Assembly: GCA_021804085.1 (NCBI GenBank) | Contig: JAJZKM010000006.1 | Coordinates: 1-43,148, forward strand | Length of the DNA: 43,148 nt | Origin: a bacterium | GTDB lineage: Bacteria > Patescibacteriota > Saccharimonadia > Saccharimonadales > UBA4665 | Direction: 5' to 3' | In this document: positions 43,079 through 43,148 of the stretch, one piece after another | How the letters are laid out: every line of letters starts with the position of its first letter | Numbering within the stretch: position 1 is the first letter of the stretch | The notes under the pieces: generated by a model | Seen by the model: the letters and a program-made list of their open reading frames with translations, nothing else | The model's database searches: none | Told to the model about the DNA's origin: nothing | Translations under genes and position numbers: made by a program

Positions 43079-43148
43079 ATGGCTAGTCAAACACCAGGAC
43101 AACTCTTTATTGGAGGAGCCTTGAAGGGTTATGCTTCGAAGATGATGA
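43079..43148 (+). CDS. Start of an unidentified gene, cut by the window end
   Basis: An ATG at 43079 opens 23 codons (MASQTPGQLFIGGALKGYAS then KMM) without a stop to the window edge. AGGAG at 43067-43071 lies 7 nt upstream, an ideal Shine-Dalgarno, and a promoter-like pair lies ~90 nt upstream. The product cannot be named from 23 residues. Confidence 0.5.
   Translation, partial: MASQTPGQLFIGGALKGYASKMM

Overview
The window reads as a chromosomal segment of a Patescibacteria/CPR bacterium, most likely Candidatus Saccharibacteria (TM7). This is inferred from gene content and protein style, not from a 16S match. The evidence is AT-rich, tightly packed housekeeping genes; a DnaG without its zinc ligands; a TlyA-type methyltransferase without the S4 domain; a MurE-like ligase without the N-terminal domain; degenerate DHH and phosphoribosyltransferase-like proteins; and a Pol I whose proofreading motifs are not recognisable.

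Layout. 1-3980 is a decayed accessory zone around ychF. It holds the C-terminal part of a DDE (rve-type) transposase in several frames, a split recombinase-like frame, an antitoxin broken in A-tracts beside a PIN toxin, and a possible second transposase tail. A Crp/Fnr regulator follows. 4635-7661 (minus) is the operon rpsF-ssb-rpsR-efp-tlyA-like-PRTase-like, with a promoter and structured leader. 7845-17956 (minus) holds ftsK, rnj, a type-4 UDG, a small membrane protein, pnp, rpsO, truB and a DHH-like protein. 18094-21045 has rpsT, holA, mutM, a DciA-like small gene and a membrane-anchored protein. A gene-poor stretch of about 540 nt follows, then a 4-TM protein and a large minus-strand replication/transcription cluster (dnaG-rpoD-kinase-polA). 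28378-32147 has mmcQ/yjbR, orn, an FMN reductase divergent from an HxlR regulator, a DUF1361 protein and a sugar-phosphate isomerase. 32659-34743 is groES-groEL under two tandem CIRCE operators. 34932-42376 has a guanidino-modifying hydrolase-like protein, a MurE-like ligase, tsaD, valS, an XRE-HAD fusion, a small membrane protein and a HIT protein. The end carries tRNA-Ser(CGA), tRNA-Arg(GCG) and the start of a gene whose ribosome binding site lies inside a hairpin.

Window-wide patterns. By hand count, 44 intact genes stop with 30 TAA, 13 TAG and one TGA, and that TGA is followed at once by an in-frame TAA. The same genes contain no internal UGA, so UGA looks almost unused. Convergent neighbours repeatedly share a 4-nt stop palindrome. 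Metal-binding ligands are lost in two DNA enzymes (DnaG, UDG). I see no complete new defence or mobile system. The most unusual signals are UGA depletion, the tRNA-Arg with GCG anticodon, the ligand-less DnaG and UDG, the XRE-HAD fusion, and the hairpin over the last gene's ribosome binding site.
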